From contig JAEYZB010000065.1 of the NCBI GenBank assembly GCA_023428205.1, positions 1 through 7,550 of the forward strand: 7,550 nucleotides of DNA. Direction: 5' to 3'. Shown here piece by piece: positions 5,856-7,550 of this stretch. Below the pieces are notes generated by a model. That model was given only the letters and a program-made list of their open reading frames with translations, was not told the DNA's origin and made no database searches. The first letter of the stretch is position 1. Every line of letters begins with the position of its first letter. Both the position numbers and the translations under genes were made by a program. This DNA is from Bacteroidota bacterium. GTDB taxonomy: Bacteria > Bacteroidota > Bacteroidia > Chitinophagales > LD1.

Positions 5856-7211
5856 ATGATGAAAAATTTGATGTTGTTATTTATCGCTACGACCATTTCT
5901 GTTTGCGATGCACAAACCGTGATTTTTTCGGGAAAAATTGAAAATCCAAATTCTGATTCACTGACAATTTCAAATGGCATTGTCGGTAAACTACCGGCTA
6001 TTCATCTGAAAAAAGACGGCACCTTTCGCGACACATTGACATTGGAAGAGGGTGAATATACCCTCTATGACGGAACCGAACGAACAACCGTTTATTTGAA
6101 ACCGGGCGATGATTTATCGCTCACGTTGAACACAAAAGAATTTGACGAAACCATTGTTTACAAAGGAATCGGTGCGAATGAAAATAATTATATCGCACAA
6201 AGAATACTTTGGCAGGAAAAGAATGAGGGCTTAGAAAACCCTTCCATATTCTGCAAGTTGAATGAGGCGGACTTTTTAAAATTTGTTGATTCTGCTGCCA
6301 CGCTCAAAAAGGATTTTCTAAATCGTTATTCCTTGGAAAACCGTTTCGCTACTGCAGAAAAAAGATTTATTGAATACGAACGACTAAACCGAATTGCCAA
6401 TTACGAATGGATGCATGGCTATTTTACGAAAAACACCGATTTTAAAGTTTCTGCAAACTATCCGAATGCTTTCCAAAATCTGGATTTTAATGATGACCGT
6501 TTTGCTGACGATGAAACGTATCTTTCATTATTACAAACGTATTTCAAGGAAAAGGCGCGAGCAAAAACGAAAGAAGATACAACCCGCATTTTTATTGTGG
6601 AGTTCGCAAATGCCATTCAGTTGGGAGTGGGGAATACAAGCGTAAAGGACGGCTTGGCACGCTTTCTTACAGAGACCTATTTCGGAGCAGGAGACAATAT
6701 AGATGCAGCCTATACTGCCATAAGTGAGCTTATTGCTTCCAAAAAACTGCGTGCGACATTAGACAAGAAATATACTTCGCTGAAAAAAGTTCGAAAAGGA
6801 AATGCATCCCCTGATTTTTCGCTGAAAGATGTCAAAGGCAAAACATTTTCATTGGCTAACTTCAGAGGAAAAGTCGTGTACATTGACCTTTGGGCCACAT
6901 GGTGCGGGCCGTGCAACCGAGAGCTGCCTCATCTGAAAAAAATAGAAGAAGAATTTCGCGGGAAAAACATTGCATTTGTCGGAATATGCACTCGCGACAA
7001 AAAAGAAAGTTGGGAGAAATTTTTGAAAGAAAAAAAATTGGGTGGCACACAGCTTTTTGCACCCGACCAAGACGGTGATTTCTTTAAAGATTATAATGTA
7101 AGCGGAATTCCTCGTTTTATTATCCTTGATAAAGAAGGAAAAATTGTTGATGCCGATGCAAAACGTCCTTCCCAGCCGGAATTGAAAACTCAGTTAGAAT
7201 CGTTGTTGTAA
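5856..7211 (+). CDS. Exported TlpA-family thiol-disulfide oxidoreductase with a large N-terminal region
   Basis: A 451-residue thioredoxin-fold protein likely to act outside the cytoplasm. Residues 1-20 form a signal peptide (cleavage after VCDAQ is likely). C17 lacks a proper lipobox, so this is probably not a lipoprotein. Residues 22-105 look like a beta-sandwich of the kind found before thioredoxin domains in Bacteroidota (DUF4369-like). Residues 106-310 are mostly helical and match nothing I know. The AhpC/TSA-TlpA domain spans about 316-450: the active site WCGPC is at 349-353 (C350, C353) and the cis-proline is P419 in GIPRF. Both catalytic cysteines are present, so it should be redox-active, either reducing or isomerising disulfides in envelope proteins. 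Two start codons are adjacent (5856, 5859); the first is used here and the difference is one residue. The next gene begins on the base after its stop codon, so the two are probably translated from one mRNA. The client proteins are unknown. Confidence 0.92.
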   Translation: MMKNLMLLFIATTISVCDAQTVIFSGKIENPNSDSLTISNGIVGKLPAIHLKKDGTFRDTLTLEEGEYTLYDGTERTTVYLKPGDDLSLTLNTKEFDETIVYKGIGANENNYIAQRILWQEKNEGLENPSIFCKLNEADFLKFVDSAATLKKDFLNRYSLENRFATAEKRFIEYERLNRIANYEWMHGYFTKNTDFKVSANYPNAFQNLDFNDDRFADDETYLSLLQTYFKEKARAKTKEDTTRIFIVEFANAIQLGVGNTSVKDGLARFLTETYFGAGDNIDAAYTAISELIASKKLRATLDKKYTSLKKVRKGNASPDFSLKDVKGKTFSLANFRGKVVYIDLWATWCGPCNRELPHLKKIEEEFRGKNIAFVGICTRDKKESWEKFLKEKKLGGTQLFAPDQDGDFFKDYNVSGIPRFIILDKEGKIVDADAKRPSQPELKTQLESLL

Positions 7212-7550
7212 ATGCAGTTTGTATTTCCCTCTTTTCTTTGGGCATTGGCGTTAGTCGCCATTCCGATTATCATTCACCTGTTTCGCTTTCGCAGGTTTCG
7301 CACGGTGTTTTTCAGCAACGTAGCATTTTTGAAAGAAATCAAACAAGAGTCTAATAAGCAAAGCAAATTGAAACATTTGCTCGTGCTGGCATCACGGATT
7401 TTGGCAATCCTTTTTTTGGTATTGGCGTTTGCGCAACCGTTTATTCCTGCTCAAAATCACACGGCACAAATCGGCAAAAAATTTGTAAGCATATATCTGG
7501 ACAATTCTTTTTCCATGGGCGCGACTGATGGCGCAAAATCACTCTTGGAC
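7212..7550 (+). CDS. BatA-domain / von Willebrand factor A membrane protein (3' partial)
   Basis: The first 113 residues of a longer protein cut by the window edge. The start is an ATG at 7212, directly after the TAA of the thioredoxin gene (TAAATG). Residues 4-24 are a hydrophobic segment (FPSFLWALALVAIPIIIHLF), followed by a basic FRFRRFR stretch, then VFFSNVAFLKEIKQE, and a second membrane segment at about 56-79. This arrangement is the BatA N-terminal domain. A vWA domain then begins (FVSIYLDNSFSMG) with the metal-binding DxSxS motif complete at D97, S99 and S101. Proteins of this type in Bacteroidota are usually several hundred residues long, carrying the vWA domain and further C-terminal regions that are out of view. 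Bat proteins were named for aerotolerance in Bacteroides, but the function of this subfamily is not established. Confidence 0.92.
   Translation, partial: MQFVFPSFLWALALVAIPIIIHLFRFRRFRTVFFSNVAFLKEIKQESNKQSKLKHLLVLASRILAILFLVLAFAQPFIPAQNHTAQIGKKFVSIYLDNSFSMGATDGAKSLLD

Noticed and set aside
5898..5915. Lipoprotein signal in the thioredoxin protein (cysteine C17)
   Set aside because: The residues before C17 are ISV. Valine at the -1 position is not accepted in a lipobox, so ordinary signal peptidase cleavage after CDAQ fits better.
1..7550. CRISPR array, insertion sequence, riboswitch or defence system
   Set aside because: I found no regularly spaced repeats, no transposase or terminal repeats, no long structured leaders (the intergenic gaps are all under 100 bp), and no defence-related protein domain.

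Overview
The window looks like chromosomal DNA from a member of the phylum Bacteroidota. The evidence is a TonB-dependent receptor followed by a DUF5689-type lipoprotein, a TlpA-type thioredoxin followed by a BatA-domain protein, the lack of strong Shine-Dalgarno sequences, and promoter candidates of the Bacteroidota TTG / TAnnTTTG type. I cannot place it below phylum. Codon use looks uniform, and I see no insertion sequence, phage gene, CRISPR array or other sign of recent transfer.

Layout. Positions 2-103 hold the last codons of an unidentified + strand gene. From 165 to 4193 there is a two-gene + strand unit: an outer-membrane TonB-dependent receptor of 854 residues, then a lipoprotein of 478 residues built from a visible tandem duplication and carrying a possible surface-export signal. 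This unit converges on a - strand gene (5592-4276) for the E2 acyltransferase of a 2-oxo acid dehydrogenase complex, most like the branched-chain type. The 82-bp gap between them holds a long imperfect inverted repeat (4210-4272). Divergent from the E2 gene is a tRNA-Leu(CAA) at 5683-5764, with its own well-spaced promoter and a textbook intrinsic terminator. From 5856 there is a second + strand unit: an exported TlpA-type thioredoxin with a large extra N-terminal region, then, with no intergenic base, the start of a membrane-anchored BatA/vWA protein that runs off the window.

How the genes may work together. The receptor and lipoprotein probably form an outer-membrane uptake pair, by analogy with SusC/SusD; the substrate cannot be read from sequence. 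The E2 and the tRNA are housekeeping genes. The thioredoxin and BatA-domain protein share a transcript and both probably act at the cell envelope, but a joint role is only inferred. The least-understood parts are the duplicated lipoprotein, the middle region of the thioredoxin and the inverted repeat.
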